Positions 29,001-41,800 of a stretch of 64,000 nucleotides of DNA are shown here, piece after piece (positions within the stretch are counted from its first letter, which is position 1; each line of letters begins with the position of its first letter). The notes below the pieces were generated by a model. That model worked only from the letters and a program-made list of their open reading frames with translations. It was not told the origin of the DNA and ran no database searches. The DNA comes from Lampris incognitus (lineage: Eukaryota > Chordata > Actinopteri > Lampriformes > Lampridae). A program made the position numbers and the translations under genes. The stretch spans positions 1,640,121 to 1,704,120 of the forward strand of contig NC_079213.1 of assembly GCF_029633865.1 (NCBI RefSeq). The letters run 5' to 3'.

Positions 29001-32000
29001 TCTGATTCATGTCAGGCTGTTTCCTCTCGTATCATCACCGTACTTTCATCTGTTCCACTTTAAACATTGTTATCTGATTCATGTCAGGCTGTTTCCTCTC
29101 GTATCATCACCTTACTTTCATCTGTTCCGCTTTAAACATTGTAATATGATTCATGTCAGGCTGCTTCCTCTCGTATCATCACCGTACTTTCATCTGTTCC
29201 GCTTTAAACATTGTAATCTGATTCATGTCAGGCTGTTTCCTCTCGTATCATCACCTTACTTTCATCTGTTCCGCTTTAAACATTGTAATCTGATTCATGT
29301 CAGGCTGCTTCCTCTCGTATCATCACCTTACTTTCATCTGTTCCGCTTTAAACATTGTAATCTGATTCATGTCAGGCTGTTTCCTCTCGTATCATCACCG
29401 TACTTTCATCTGTTCCACTTTAAACATTGTAATCTGATTCATGTCAGGCTGTTTCCTCTCGTATCATCACCTTACTTTCATCTGTTCCGCTTTAAACATT
29501 GTAATATGATTCATGTCAGGCTGCTTCCTCTCGTATCATCACCGTACTTTCATCTGTTCCGCTTTAAACATTGTAATCTGATTCATGTCAGGCTGTTTCC
29601 TCTCGTATCATCACCTTACTTTCATCTGTTCCGCTTTAAACATTGTAATCTGATTCATGTCAGGCTGTTTCCTCTCGTATCATCACCGTACTTTCATCTG
29701 TTCCGCTTTAAACATTGTAATATGATTCATGTGAGGCTGTTTCCTCTCGTATCATCACCTTAATTTCATCTGTTCCGCTTTAAACATTGTAATCTGATTC
29801 ATGTCAGGCTGTTTCCTCTCGTATCATCACCTTACTTTCATCTGTTCCGCTTTAAACATTGTAATCTGATTCATGTCAGGCTGTTTCCTCTCGTATCATC
29901 ACCTTACTTTCATCTGTTCTGCTTTAAACATTGTAATCTGATTCATGTCAGGCTGTTTCCTCTCGTATCATCACCTTACTTTCATCTGTTCCGCTTTAAA
30001 CATTGTAATCTGATTCATGTCAGGCTGTTTCCTCTCGTATCATCACCTTGTTTTCATCTGTTCCGCTTTAAACATTGTAATCTGATTCATGTCAGGCTGT
30101 TTCCTCTCGTATCATCACCTTACTTTCATCTGTTCCGCTTTAAACATTGTAATCTGATTCATGTCAGGCTGTTTCCTCTCGTATCATCACCGTACTTTCA
30201 TCTGTTCCGCTTTAAACATTGTAATCTGATTCATGTCAGGCTGCTTCCTCTCATATCATCACCTTACTTTCATCTGTTCCGCTTTAAACATTGTAATCTG
30301 ATTCATGTCAGGCTGTTTCCTCTCGTATCATCGCCGTACTTTCATCTGTTCCGCTTTAAGCATTGTAATCTGATTCATGTCAGGCTGCTTCCTCTCGTAT
30401 CATCGCCGTACTTTCATCTGTTCCGCTTTAAGCATTGTAATCTGATTCATGTCAGGCTGCTTCCTCTCTTATCATCACCTTACTTTCATCTGTTCCGCTT
30501 TAAACATTGTAATCTGATTCATGTCAGGCTGCTTCCTCTCGTATCATCACCTTACTTTCATCTGTTCCGCTTTAAACATTGTAATCTGATTCATGTCAGG
30601 CTGTTTCCTCTCGTATCATCACCTTGTTTTCATCTGTTCCACTTTAAACATTGTAATCTGATTCATGTCAGGCTGTTTCCTCTCGTATCATCACCTTACT
30701 TTCATCTGTTCCGCTTTAAACATTGTAATCTGATTCATGTCAGGCTGTTTCCTCTCCTATCATCACCTTACTTTCATCTGTTCCGCTTTAAACATTGTAA
30801 TCTGATTCATGTCAGGCTGCTTCCTCTCGTATCATCACCTTACTTTCATCTGTTCCGCTTTAAACATTGTAATCTGATTCATGTCAGGCTGTTTCCTCTC
30901 GTATCATCACCGTACTTTCATCTGTTCCACTTTAAACATTGTAATCTGATTCATGTCAGGCTGTTTCCTCTCGTATCATCACCTTACTTTCATCTGTTCC
31001 GCTTTAAACATTGTAATATGATTCATGTCAGGCTGCTTCCTCTCGTATCATCACCGTACTTTCATCTGTTCCGCTTTAAACATTGTAATCTGATTCATGT
31101 CAGGCTGTTTCCTCTCGTATCATCACCTTACTTTCATCTGTTCCGCTTTAAGCGTTGTAATCTGATTCATGTCAGGCTGCTTCCTCTCGTATCATCGCCG
31201 TACTTTCATCTGTTCCGCTTTAAACATTGTAATCTGATTCATGTCAGGCTGTTTCCTCTCCTATCATCACCTTACTTTCATCTGTTCCGCTTTAAACATT
31301 GTAATCTGATTCATGTCAGGCTGCTTCCTCTCGTATCATCACCTTACTTTCATCTGTTCCGCTTTAAACATTGTAATCTGATTCATGTCAGGCTGTTTCC
31401 TCTCGTATCATCACCGTACTTTCATCTGTTCCGCTTTAAACATTGTAATATGATTCATGTGAGGCTGTTTCCTCTCGTATCATCACCTTAATTTCATCTG
31501 TTCCGCTTTAAACATTGTAATCTGATTCATGTCAGGCTGTTTCCTCTCGTATCATCACCTTACTTTCATCTGTTCTGCTTTAAACATTGTAATCTGATTC
31601 ATGTCAGGCTGTTTCCTCTCGTATCATCACCTTACTTTCATCTGTTCTGCTTTAAACATTGTAATCTGATTCATGTCAGGCTGTTTCCTCTCGTATCATC
31701 ACCTTACTTTCATCTGTTCCGCTTTAAACATTGTTATATGATTCATGTCAGGCTGCTTCCTCTCGTATCATCACCTTACTTTCATCTGTTCCGCTTTAAA
31801 CATTGTAATCTGATTCATGTCAGGCTGCTTCCTCTCATATCATCACCTTACTTTCATCTGTTCCGCTTTAAGCATTGTAATCTGATTCATGTCAGGCTGC
31901 TTCCTCCCTTATCATCACCTTACTTTCATCTGTTCCGCTTTAAACATTGTAATCTGATTCATGTCAGGCTGTTTCCTCTCGTATCATCACCTTACTTTCA

Positions 32001-35000
32001 TCTGTTCCGCTTTAAACATTGTAATCTGATTCATGTCAGGCTGCTTCCTCTCGTATCATCACCGTACTTTCATCTGTTCCGCTTTAAACATTGTAATCTG
32101 ATTCATGTCAGGCTGTTTCCTCTCGTATCATCACCTTACTTTCATCTGTTCCGCTTTAAGCGTTGTAATCTGATTCATGTCAGGCTGCTTCCTCTCGTAT
32201 CATCACCCTACTTTCATCTGTTCCGCTTTAAACATTGTAATCTGATTCATGTCAGGCTGCTTCCTCTCGTATCATCACCTTGTTTTCATCTGTTCCGCTT
32301 TAAACATTGTAATCTGATTCATGTCAGGCTGTTTCCTCTCGTATCATCACCTTATTTTCATCTGTTCCGCTTTAAACATTGTAATCTGATTCATGTCAGG
32401 CTGCTTCCTCTCGTATCATCACCTTACTTTCATCTGTTCCGCTTTAAACATTGTAATCTGATTCATGTCAGGCTGTTTCCTCTCGTATCATCACCTTACT
32501 TTCATCTGTTCCGCTTTAAACATTGTAATCTGATTCATGTCAGGCTGTTTCCTCTCCTATCATCACCTTACTTTCATCTGTTCCGCTTTAAACATTGTAA
32601 TCTGATTCATGTCAGGCTGCTTCCTCTCGTATCATCACCTTACTTTCATCTGTTCCGCTTTAAACATTGTAATCTGATTCATGTCAGGCTGTTTCCTCTC
32701 GTATCATCACCTTACTTTCATCTGTTCCGCTTTAAACATTGTAATATGATTCATGTGAGGCTGTTTCCTCTCGTATCATCACCTTAATTTCATCTGTTCC
32801 GCTTTAAACATTGTAATCTGATTCATGTCAGGCTGTTTCCTCTCGTATCATCACCTTACTTTCATCTGTTCCGCTTTAAACATTGTAATCTGATTCATGT
32901 CAGGCTGTTTCCTCTCGTATCATCACCTTACTTTCATCTGTTCCGCTTTAAACATTGTAATCGGATTCATGTCAGGCTGTTTCCTCTCGTATCATCACCT
33001 TACTTTCATCTGTTCCGCTTTAAACATTGTAATATGATTCATGTCAGGCTGTTTCCTCTCGTATCATCACCTTACTTTCATCTGTTCCGCTTTAAACATT
33101 GTAATCTGATTCATGTCAGGCTGTTTCCCCTCGTATCATCACCTTAATTTCATCTGTTCCGCTTTAAACATTGTAATCTGATTCATGTCAGGCTGTTTCC
33201 TCTCGTATCATCACCGTACTTTAATCTGTTCCGCTTTAAACATTGTAATCTGATTCATGTCAGGCTGCTTCCTCTCGTATCATCACCGTACTTTCATCTG
33301 TTCCGCTTTAAGCATTGTAATCTGATTCATGTCAGGCTGTTTCCTCTCGTATCATCACCTTACTTTCATCTGTTCCGCTTTAAGCATTGTAATCTGATTC
33401 ATGTCAGGCTGTTTCCTCTCGTATCATCACCTTACTTTCATCTGTTCCGCTTTAAACATTGTAATCTGATTCATGTCAGGCTGCTTCCTCTCGTATCATC
33501 ACCGTACTTTCATCTGTTCCGCTTTAAGCATTGTAATCTGATTCATGTCAGGTTTTTTCCTCTCGTATCATCACCTTACTTTCATCTGTTCCGCTTTAAA
33601 CATTGTAATCTGATTCATGTCAGGCTGCTTCCTCTCGTATCATCACCTTAATTTCATCTGTTCCGCTTTAAACATTGTAATCTGATTCATGTCAGGCTGT
33701 TTCCTCTCGTATCATCACCGTACTTTCATCTGTTCCGCTTTAAGCATTGTAATCTGATTCATGTCAGGCTGCTTCCTCTCGTATCATCACCTTACTTTCA
33801 TCTGTTCCGCTTTAAGCATTGTAATCTGATTCATGTCAGGCTGTTTCCTCTCGTATCATCACCTTACTTTCATCTGTTCTGCTTTAAACATCGTAATCTG
33901 ATTCATGTCAGGCTGTTTCCTCTCGTATCATCACCTTACTTTCATCTGTTCCGCTTTAAACATTGTAATCTGATTCATGTCAGGCTGTTTCCTCTCGTAT
34001 CATCACCTTAATTTCATCTGTTCTGCTTTAAACATTGTAATCTGATTAATGTCAGGCTGTTTCCTCTCGTATCATCACCTTACTTTCATCTGTTCTGCTT
34101 TAAACATTGTAATCTGATTCATGTCAGGCTGCTTCCTCTCGTATCATCACCTTACTTTCATCTGTTCCGCTTTAAGCATCGAATCTGATTCATGTCAGGC
34201 TGTTTCCTCTCGTATCATCACCGTACTTTCATCTGTTCCGCTTTAAACATTGTAATATGATTCATGTCAGGCTGCTTCCTCTCGTATCATCACCGTACTT
34301 TCATCTGTTCCGCTTTAAGCATTGTAATCTGATTCATGTCAGGCTGTTTCCTCTCGTATCATCACCTTACTTTCATCTGTTCCACTTTAAACATTGTAAT
34401 CTGATTCATGTCAGGCTTTTTCCTCTCGTATCATCACCTTACTTTCATCTGTTCTGCTTTAAACATTGTAATCTGATTCATGTCAGGCTGCTTCCTCTCG
34501 TATCATCACCGTATTTTCATCTGTTCCGCTTTAAGCATTGTAATCTGATTCATGTCAGGGTTATTTACCGTCTCTGGGTGTCTTCAGCTCAATTTGATGT
34601 TCAGCTTTCCTCAGAAACATGTGGTAATCTGTGCCGGCGGAGCAAAGTGACCTCGCCACCTCACTGGCCACGCCCTGCATCTCCATCATGGCCCGGAACT
34701 TGGAGAGAGCAGCTCCACCAGTCAAAGTCTCAGAAACCATCGTGCTTCCCTCTGAGAGGCTGGACACCCTGCCACTCATCAAAAGCAACATGCCCCCTAC
34801 AGACAGAGACTGATTAAACTCTGAGGCGACAAAGTTGCTTTGTGTCCCATCCGTCATCTGGTCTAGACCTGAACTGGCCCATCTGGTCTGGAGGCATCCA
34901 TCATCTGGTTTCAAAGCCAACCATAATTCATAGCCCTTCACAGAGGGTCGGGGCTAGCAACTGAACATTTCTATTAGTTACCATCTAAACTGAACATAAC

Positions 35001-36273
35001 CCCCCCCTCCCGTTTTTTTCCCCAATTGTATCCGGCCAATTACCCCACTCTTCCGAGCCGTTCTGATCTCTGCTCCACCCCCCCTGCCAATCTTGGGAGG
35101 GCTGCAGACTACCACATGCCTCCCCCCATACATGTGGAGTTACCAGCCGCTTCTTTTCACCTGACAGTGAGGAGTTTCACCAGGGAGACGTAGCGCATGG
35201 GAGGATCACGCTATTCCCCCCAGTTCCCCCTCCCCCCTGGACAGGCGCCCCGACCGACCAGAGGAGGCGCTAGTGCAGCGACCAGGACACATACCCACTT
35301 TCAGCTTCCCACCCACAGACATGGCCAATTTTGTCTGGAGGGATGCCAGACCAAGCCGGAGGTAACACAGGGATTTGAACCAGCAATCCCCGTATTGGAA
35401 GGCAACAGAATAGACCGTCACGCTACCTAGATGACTTAACATAAACATCTTTCCTGCAGCCATGTGACTTTTAACCCCAAACTCCAATCACCTCCACTGT
35501 GGTAGATGAATAGATTACAATAGATGCTACTAGCACAGGGTAGTAGAAGGTACCAGGTTAATGATCAATGTTAACGGTTGTTAATACTACATGGTCAATA
35601 TTAATGGTCAGTGCTAAAGGTTAATGGTAATGGTTTCTACTTACCAAGGGTTGTCAGAAGCTCCAGGAGGTCATCAGGTCCATTGCCCTTCAGTGTTTCC
35701 AGAGCTTCTATCACCTCTAAACTGTTCCCCACACATCGACCAATAGGAACATCCATACGGCTAAGCACCGCCCCTGTCCGCATGCCCAGATCATTTCCTG
35801 CACTGACCTAAAACACACACTTTCACCATCATCAACATTGTCTTCACCTTCTTCATCAACATAGTTATCACCTCATCCATTCCACAGCTGGAAAGTGAAA
35901 TGAAGATCTTTGACTTGAGATATTTGAACTTAAAGTTGCATCATGTAATTAAAGTAAATAAATTCAGTTCCTGCTCCTCATGGAGAGGTTAACAGACATC
36001 ACAAGCTGTAAGTAATGATTCTGTAGTCTGAGTCTTTACCATACAGGAATATATAGTCACTCAGTTATCGTTTAAAGACTGCGCAAAAATCTGGGTTTTG
36101 GAGAAAGACTCAGAAGTCCGAAGGAATTCTTTTGTGTGGAGATTCACCAGCGACTCGGCCAGCTGCTTCGCACTGCACAAGTCTTTATAGAGAGCAGCTC
36201 TTCCAAACTTCACGTCCAGAACCAGAGAACTGAGAGACTCTGCCCCCTTCTTCGAGATGATGGAACCTAGAGA

Positions 36274-36305
<32 letters not shown>

Positions 36306-36935
36306 TAGACTGTCCATGGTACTGGTTTAACTTTAACAGGTGAGTTTAGCAGTAATATCAGTAAAAGTAATAGTAATAGTAGTATTTGCAGTAGTAGAAG
36401 AAAAAAAGAAGAAGAAAGCCACTTGTATTTTGTCATTGTATTCTCACAACGAATGTGTTCTCTGCATGTAACCCATGCTATTGTATAGGAGCAGTGGCAG
36501 CTGCAGCACCCGGGGACCAACTCCAGTTCTTCTTTCCACTGCCTTGCTCAGGGGCACAGACAGGAGTATTAACATGCATGTCGTTTTGATGGTGGGAGGA
36601 AACCTGAGCACCCAGAGGAAGCCCACGCAGACATGGGGAGAACATGCAAACTCCACACAGAAAGGACCTGGGACAACCTGGGATTCGAACCCATGACCTT
36701 TTCGCTGTGAGGCAACATTGCTAACCACTGGGCCATCATGCCACCCTGTCATAGTAGTAGTAGCGGCGGAGTTAATACCTGTGATGAGAGGCAGGCTGTC
36801 CACTGTACTGGTGGCGTCTCTCATGGCATACAGGACTCGGTCTGCAGGTACCAGCGCCTCTGTCTGACCCACAATACAACAGCCCACTGATGCCAGAATC
36901 CTGTGAACCTGCCAACCAACAGAATGCAGATCAAC

Positions 36936-36967
<32 letters not shown>

Positions 36968-38054
36968 TGGCAAACACAGTGAGCAGTATGTACTTTGCCG
37001 CAGGTTAATTAAATCCATTCTGAGGGTCCCTGCAGATCCTTTAAACTCTTAAAACATCTTGGATTTCTTTTTCTCATTCAAGGTCTAAAAATGCTTTAAA
37101 ATGTTTTAGAACAGGATGCATTAAAATCATTCTGGGACAGAACGAATGAGTTTATATCTATTTTTTTGTTCGGTTTTTATGCTTTGTTTTATTTCATATT
37201 CCACAAAAGCCTGCCAATAGTTGCAAGAAATGGATATTGCATTTGTGCTAAATAGCATACGCTAGCATACACTAGCTAGCATGTGTTAGCATACGCTAGC
37301 ATACACTAGCATGTGTTAGCATACACTAGCTAGCATGTGTTAGCATACGCTAGCCAGTCAGGGCCAGTGGGACCAGGAGGCGCTAACTAGTGGCTGACAG
37401 ACGAGGCGGCAAGCAAAAAGAAACGGGGTAAATGTAAATTCCATCTGAAACGGTTGGTGCACGACAAACATGGAGAGAGGCTTTAAAGAGATACCTGCAC
37501 CAAAGTCCCACGTTTCCTGTTGTTAATCGATGTAAGGAGCGTGGATGTGATCGATGAGACAAATGGTAGCCCTGAAATCACGTTTATGGCCAGACGAGCG
37601 ATATCGGCGGTCGAGTAACTGATTTCCGGTTGGCGAAAAATGTGGTAAGTTGCCGCGTCACCAATAGAGGGCGTGTCCGTCGGGGGACGCTATAAAAGCG
37701 GAGCCGCCCCCTTTTGGCTCGGAGGAGTACGGCTGTGTTGGCTGAGGCTTGGTCGGGCGGCGCCGCAGACACAGTGGGCCGTGTCTGCGGGTGGGAAGTC
37801 GGGTGTGGGTCTGTGTCCTGGTCGCTGCACTAGCGCCTCCTCTGGTCGGTCGGGGCGCCCCCCAGATCGGCAGAGGGGGTGGAGCAGCGACTGGGACGGC
37901 TCAGAAAGAGTGGGGTAATTGGCCGGATACAATGGGGGAGAAAAAGGGGGGAAATTGAAAAACAAAGCAAAACAGAAAACGTATTCGTGAGGCGAGTAGT
38001 CAACTTCCACTTCCGCATCCTTCCTCAAAGCTGCTGTGGGTGGTCTGTCGCGCG

Positions 38055-38096
<42 letters not shown>

Positions 38097-38780
38097 CGTG
38101 TGTGCGTGTGTGAGAGTGCGTGTGTGTGTGCGTGCGTGTGTGCGTGTGTGTGTGTGTGTGTGTAAAGTGACGACACAGCAGGAAGGGGGCTGCCGCCAGT
38201 GAGTTTGTCGTTGTTCACCCAGCCACACCCACATGCCCGCCCTGAATTTCAGTAGCCAATAGCGATGACACCATAAAGCCACGCCCACCTCTCGGCTGTA
38301 ACCAGAGCAGCCGTGTTAAACACGTGCTCAGAGGCGGCAGAAGGCGTCTCCTTAAACAATCCTGCAAGTCTTATGAGGCGCGATGCGAACTCGGTCGCTA
38401 AATATGCAAACTGGTGACAGTGGGTGGTAAAGCACCAGGTTCTCATATGAAATCCGAAAGCGCTATGCTATGCTATGCTATGCTATGCTATGCCATGCTA
38501 TGCTATGCTATGCTATGATATGCTATGCTATTCCAGCACTCCAGACAGCGCTGTGGCCTTCGAGTCGTATGTTAAGCCGTTGCTAGCGTGGCTGCGCGTG
38601 CTAACGGTAGAGCTAATTGGTCTGCTGTCCGACCAAGCCACGTCATCATTTATTTATGATGATGACGCTGATGAAGTACCTGGGCTCCGGGCTGCTCCAC
38701 CTTGAATCCTGGGATTGATTCCAGTTTATCCAGAGTTCCTCCAGTATGAGCCAAACCTCTCCCACTGATCATAGGAACCT

Positions 38781-38857
<77 letters not shown>

Positions 38858-41800
38858 AAGGTTGGCGTTTGTGAAAAACGAGACGACTTCATTGTCAATA
38901 AGTCAACTCGATTGCAAAACAAGGTCTCTATCAACATCTGTGTCTAAATATGTAAATCAGATGACGTTAATTTTTTTTGGGGGGGGGTCATTGCTTATCT
39001 GATGTGAGGGTCTAAGGACAGGATGTTGTGTTGCTGTAAAGCCCCTTGAGGCAAACCTGTAATTTGTGACATTGGCCGATACAAATAAAATGGACTTTAC
39101 TGTAACAGGCAAACATTTAGGGGTTATTGAAGAATGTGGAGGCTGTGTTGATCAGACTGAATAACTCAGCTGAGGTGGATGTGTGGTGCAGTGTGTCTGT
39201 AATGTAGAAGGTGGATTTGTGGTGGAGTGTGTCTGTAATGTAGAAGGTGGATGTGTCGTTGAGTGTGTCGGGAATGTGGAAGGTGGATGTGTAGCGGAGT
39301 GTGTAATGTGGAAGGTGGATGTGTTGCGGAGTGTCTGTAATGTGGAAGGTGGGTGTGTAGCAGAGTGTCTGTAATGTGGAAGGTGGATGTGTAGCGGAGT
39401 GTCTGCAATGTGGAAGGTGGATGTGTAGCAGAGTGTCTGTAATGTCGAAGGTGGATGTGTAGCGGAGTGTCTGTAATGGTGAAGGTGGATGTGTTGCGGA
39501 GTGTCTGTAATGTGGAAGGTGGGTGTGTAGCGGCGTGTCTGCAATGTGGAAGGTGGATGTGTTGCAGAGTGTCTGTAATGTGGAAGGTGGGTGTGTAGCG
39601 GCGTGTCTGCAATGTGGAAGGTGGATGTGTAGCAGAGTGTCTGTAATGTGGAAGGTGGGTGTGTAGCGGAGTGTCTGCAATGTGGAAGGTGGATGTGTAG
39701 CGGAGTGTCTGTAATGTCGAAGGTGGATGTGTAGCGGAGTGTCTGTAATTTGGAAGGTGGATGTGTTGCGGAGTGTCTGTAATGGTGAAGGTGGATGTGT
39801 AGCGGAGTGTCTGTAATGGTGAAGGTGGATGTGTAGCGGAGTGTCTGTAATGTGGAAGGTGGATGTGTAGCGGAGTGTCTGTAATGGTGAAGGTGGATGT
39901 GTAGCGGAGTGTCTGTAATGTCGAAGGTGGATGTGTAGCGGAGTGTCTGTAATGTGGAAGGTGGGTGTGTAGCGGAGTGTGTGTAATGTGGAAGGTGGAT
40001 GTGTAGCGGAGTGTCTGCAATGTGGAAGGTGGATGTGTAGCAGAGTGTCTGTAATGTGGAAGGTGGATGTGTAGCGGAGTGTCTGTAATGTGGAAGGTGG
40101 ATGTGTAGTGGAGTGTCTAATGGTGAAGGTGGATGTGTAGCGCGTGTCTGTAATGTGGAAGGTGGATGTGTAGCGGAGTGTCTGTAATGTGGAAGGTGGA
40201 TGTGTAGTGGAGTGTCTGTAATGTGGAAGGGGGGGGGAGCAAAGTGTCTGCAATGTCGAAGGTGGATGTGTAGCGGAGTGTCTGTAATGTGGAAGGTAGA
40301 TGTGTAGCAGAGTGTCTGCAATGTGGAAGGTGGATGTGTAGTGGAGTGTCTGTAATGGTGAAGGTGGATGTGTAGTGCGTGTCTGTAATGTGGAAGGTGG
40401 ATGTGTAGCGGAGTGTCTGTAATGTGGAAGGTGGATGTGTAGCGGAGTGTCTGTAATGTGGAAGGTGGATGTGTAGCGGAGTGTCTGTAATGGTGAAGGT
40501 GGATGTGTAGCGGAGTGTCTGTAATGTGGAAGGTGGATGTGTAGCGGAGTGTCTGTAATGTGGAAGGTGGGTGTGTAGCGGCGTGTCTGCAATGTGGAAG
40601 GTGGATGTGTAGCAGAGTGTCTGTAATGTGGAAGGTGGGTGTGTAGCGGAGTGTCTGCAATGTGGAAGGTGTAGCAGGGTGTCTGTAATGGTGAAGGTGG
40701 ATGTGTAGCGGAGTGTCTATAATGTTGAAGGTGGATGTGTTGCGGAGTGTCTGTAATGTGGAAGGTGGATGTGTAGCGGAGTGTCTGTAATGATGAAGGT
40801 GGATGTGTAGCGGAGTGTCTGTAATGTGGAAGGTGGGTGTGTAGCGGAGTGTCTGCAATGTGGAAGGTGGATGTGTAGCGGAGTGTCTGTAATGTGGAAG
40901 GTGGGTGTGTAGCGGAGTGTCTGTAATGTGGAAGGTGGATGTGTAGCAGGGTGTCTGTAATGGTGAAGGTGGATGTGTAGCGGAGTGTCTGTAATGGTGA
41001 AGGTGGATGTGTAGCGGAGTGTCTGTAATGTGGAAGGTGGGGGTGTAGCGGAGTGTCTGTAATGTGGAAGGTGGATGTGTAGCGGAGTGTCTGTAATGTG
41101 GAAGGTGGATGTGTTGCGGAGTGTCTGTAATGGTGAAGGTGGATGTGTAGCAGAGTGTCTGTAATGTGGAAGGTGGGGGTGTAGCGGAGTGTCTGTAATG
41201 GTGAAGCCGTCTGCAGGGACGTTTCTTCACACTTTAACCAGAAAGATTCACATTAGGTGGAGACATCCACCTGTTCCCTCTATTAACCATGACATGACTA
41301 TGTGTGTGTGTGTGTGTGTGTGTGTGGCTGAGCTACCTTGCAGCCGCAGGCGGCTAGCATGGGAGCTAAAACCAGACTGACTTTATCTCCCACTCCGCCT
41401 GTCGAATGTTTGTCCACCAGCCGTCCTCTCCACTCCTCTGGCCATGACATCACTTCCCCTGATGACATCATCTCCTGGGTCAGCGCTCTGGTTTCCGCTT
41501 GATCCATTCCGTTCAGTCTGATGGCCATCAGCATCGCTCCTGTAAGGTAAAAACACCGGACGACTGGAGCAAGGCTCTGACACGGCTTTACAAACCCGTT
41601 ACCTCCAACCGTTTCCTTTCTCTTTCGGTTTTATCCAGAGTCTGAATAAGTCGAGCAGTTAGTAGAGAAACTCCTTTGTCAACTGGCCGACATCTTAAAA
41701 CACTGCACTATAACGTAGACCAGAACTCACGTCTGTCATCTCTGAAACAGGAACAGGACCGACAGTGACGAGAAGAACAAGTCATTCAAAGAACAAATCA

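Noticed and set aside
26593..34817. Long plus-strand open frames (up to 469 codons) with a 24-residue repeat
   Set aside because: They arise because the 72-bp unit is divisible by 3 and lacks stops in one frame. They lie antisense in a tymp intron with no start context or flanking domains.
35340..35435. tRNA gene on the minus strand
   Set aside because: A- and B-box-like motifs belong to a SINE head; no full cloverleaf or anticodon arm is supported.
36660..36750. tRNA gene on the minus strand
   Set aside because: tRNA-like head of a V-SINE/HE1-type element followed by its standard body.
39117..41230. Minus-strand open frames up to 692 codons, Thr/His/Pro-rich
   Set aside because: Translation of the 34-bp minisatellite; several overlapping frames are open at once, as expected for a simple repeat.
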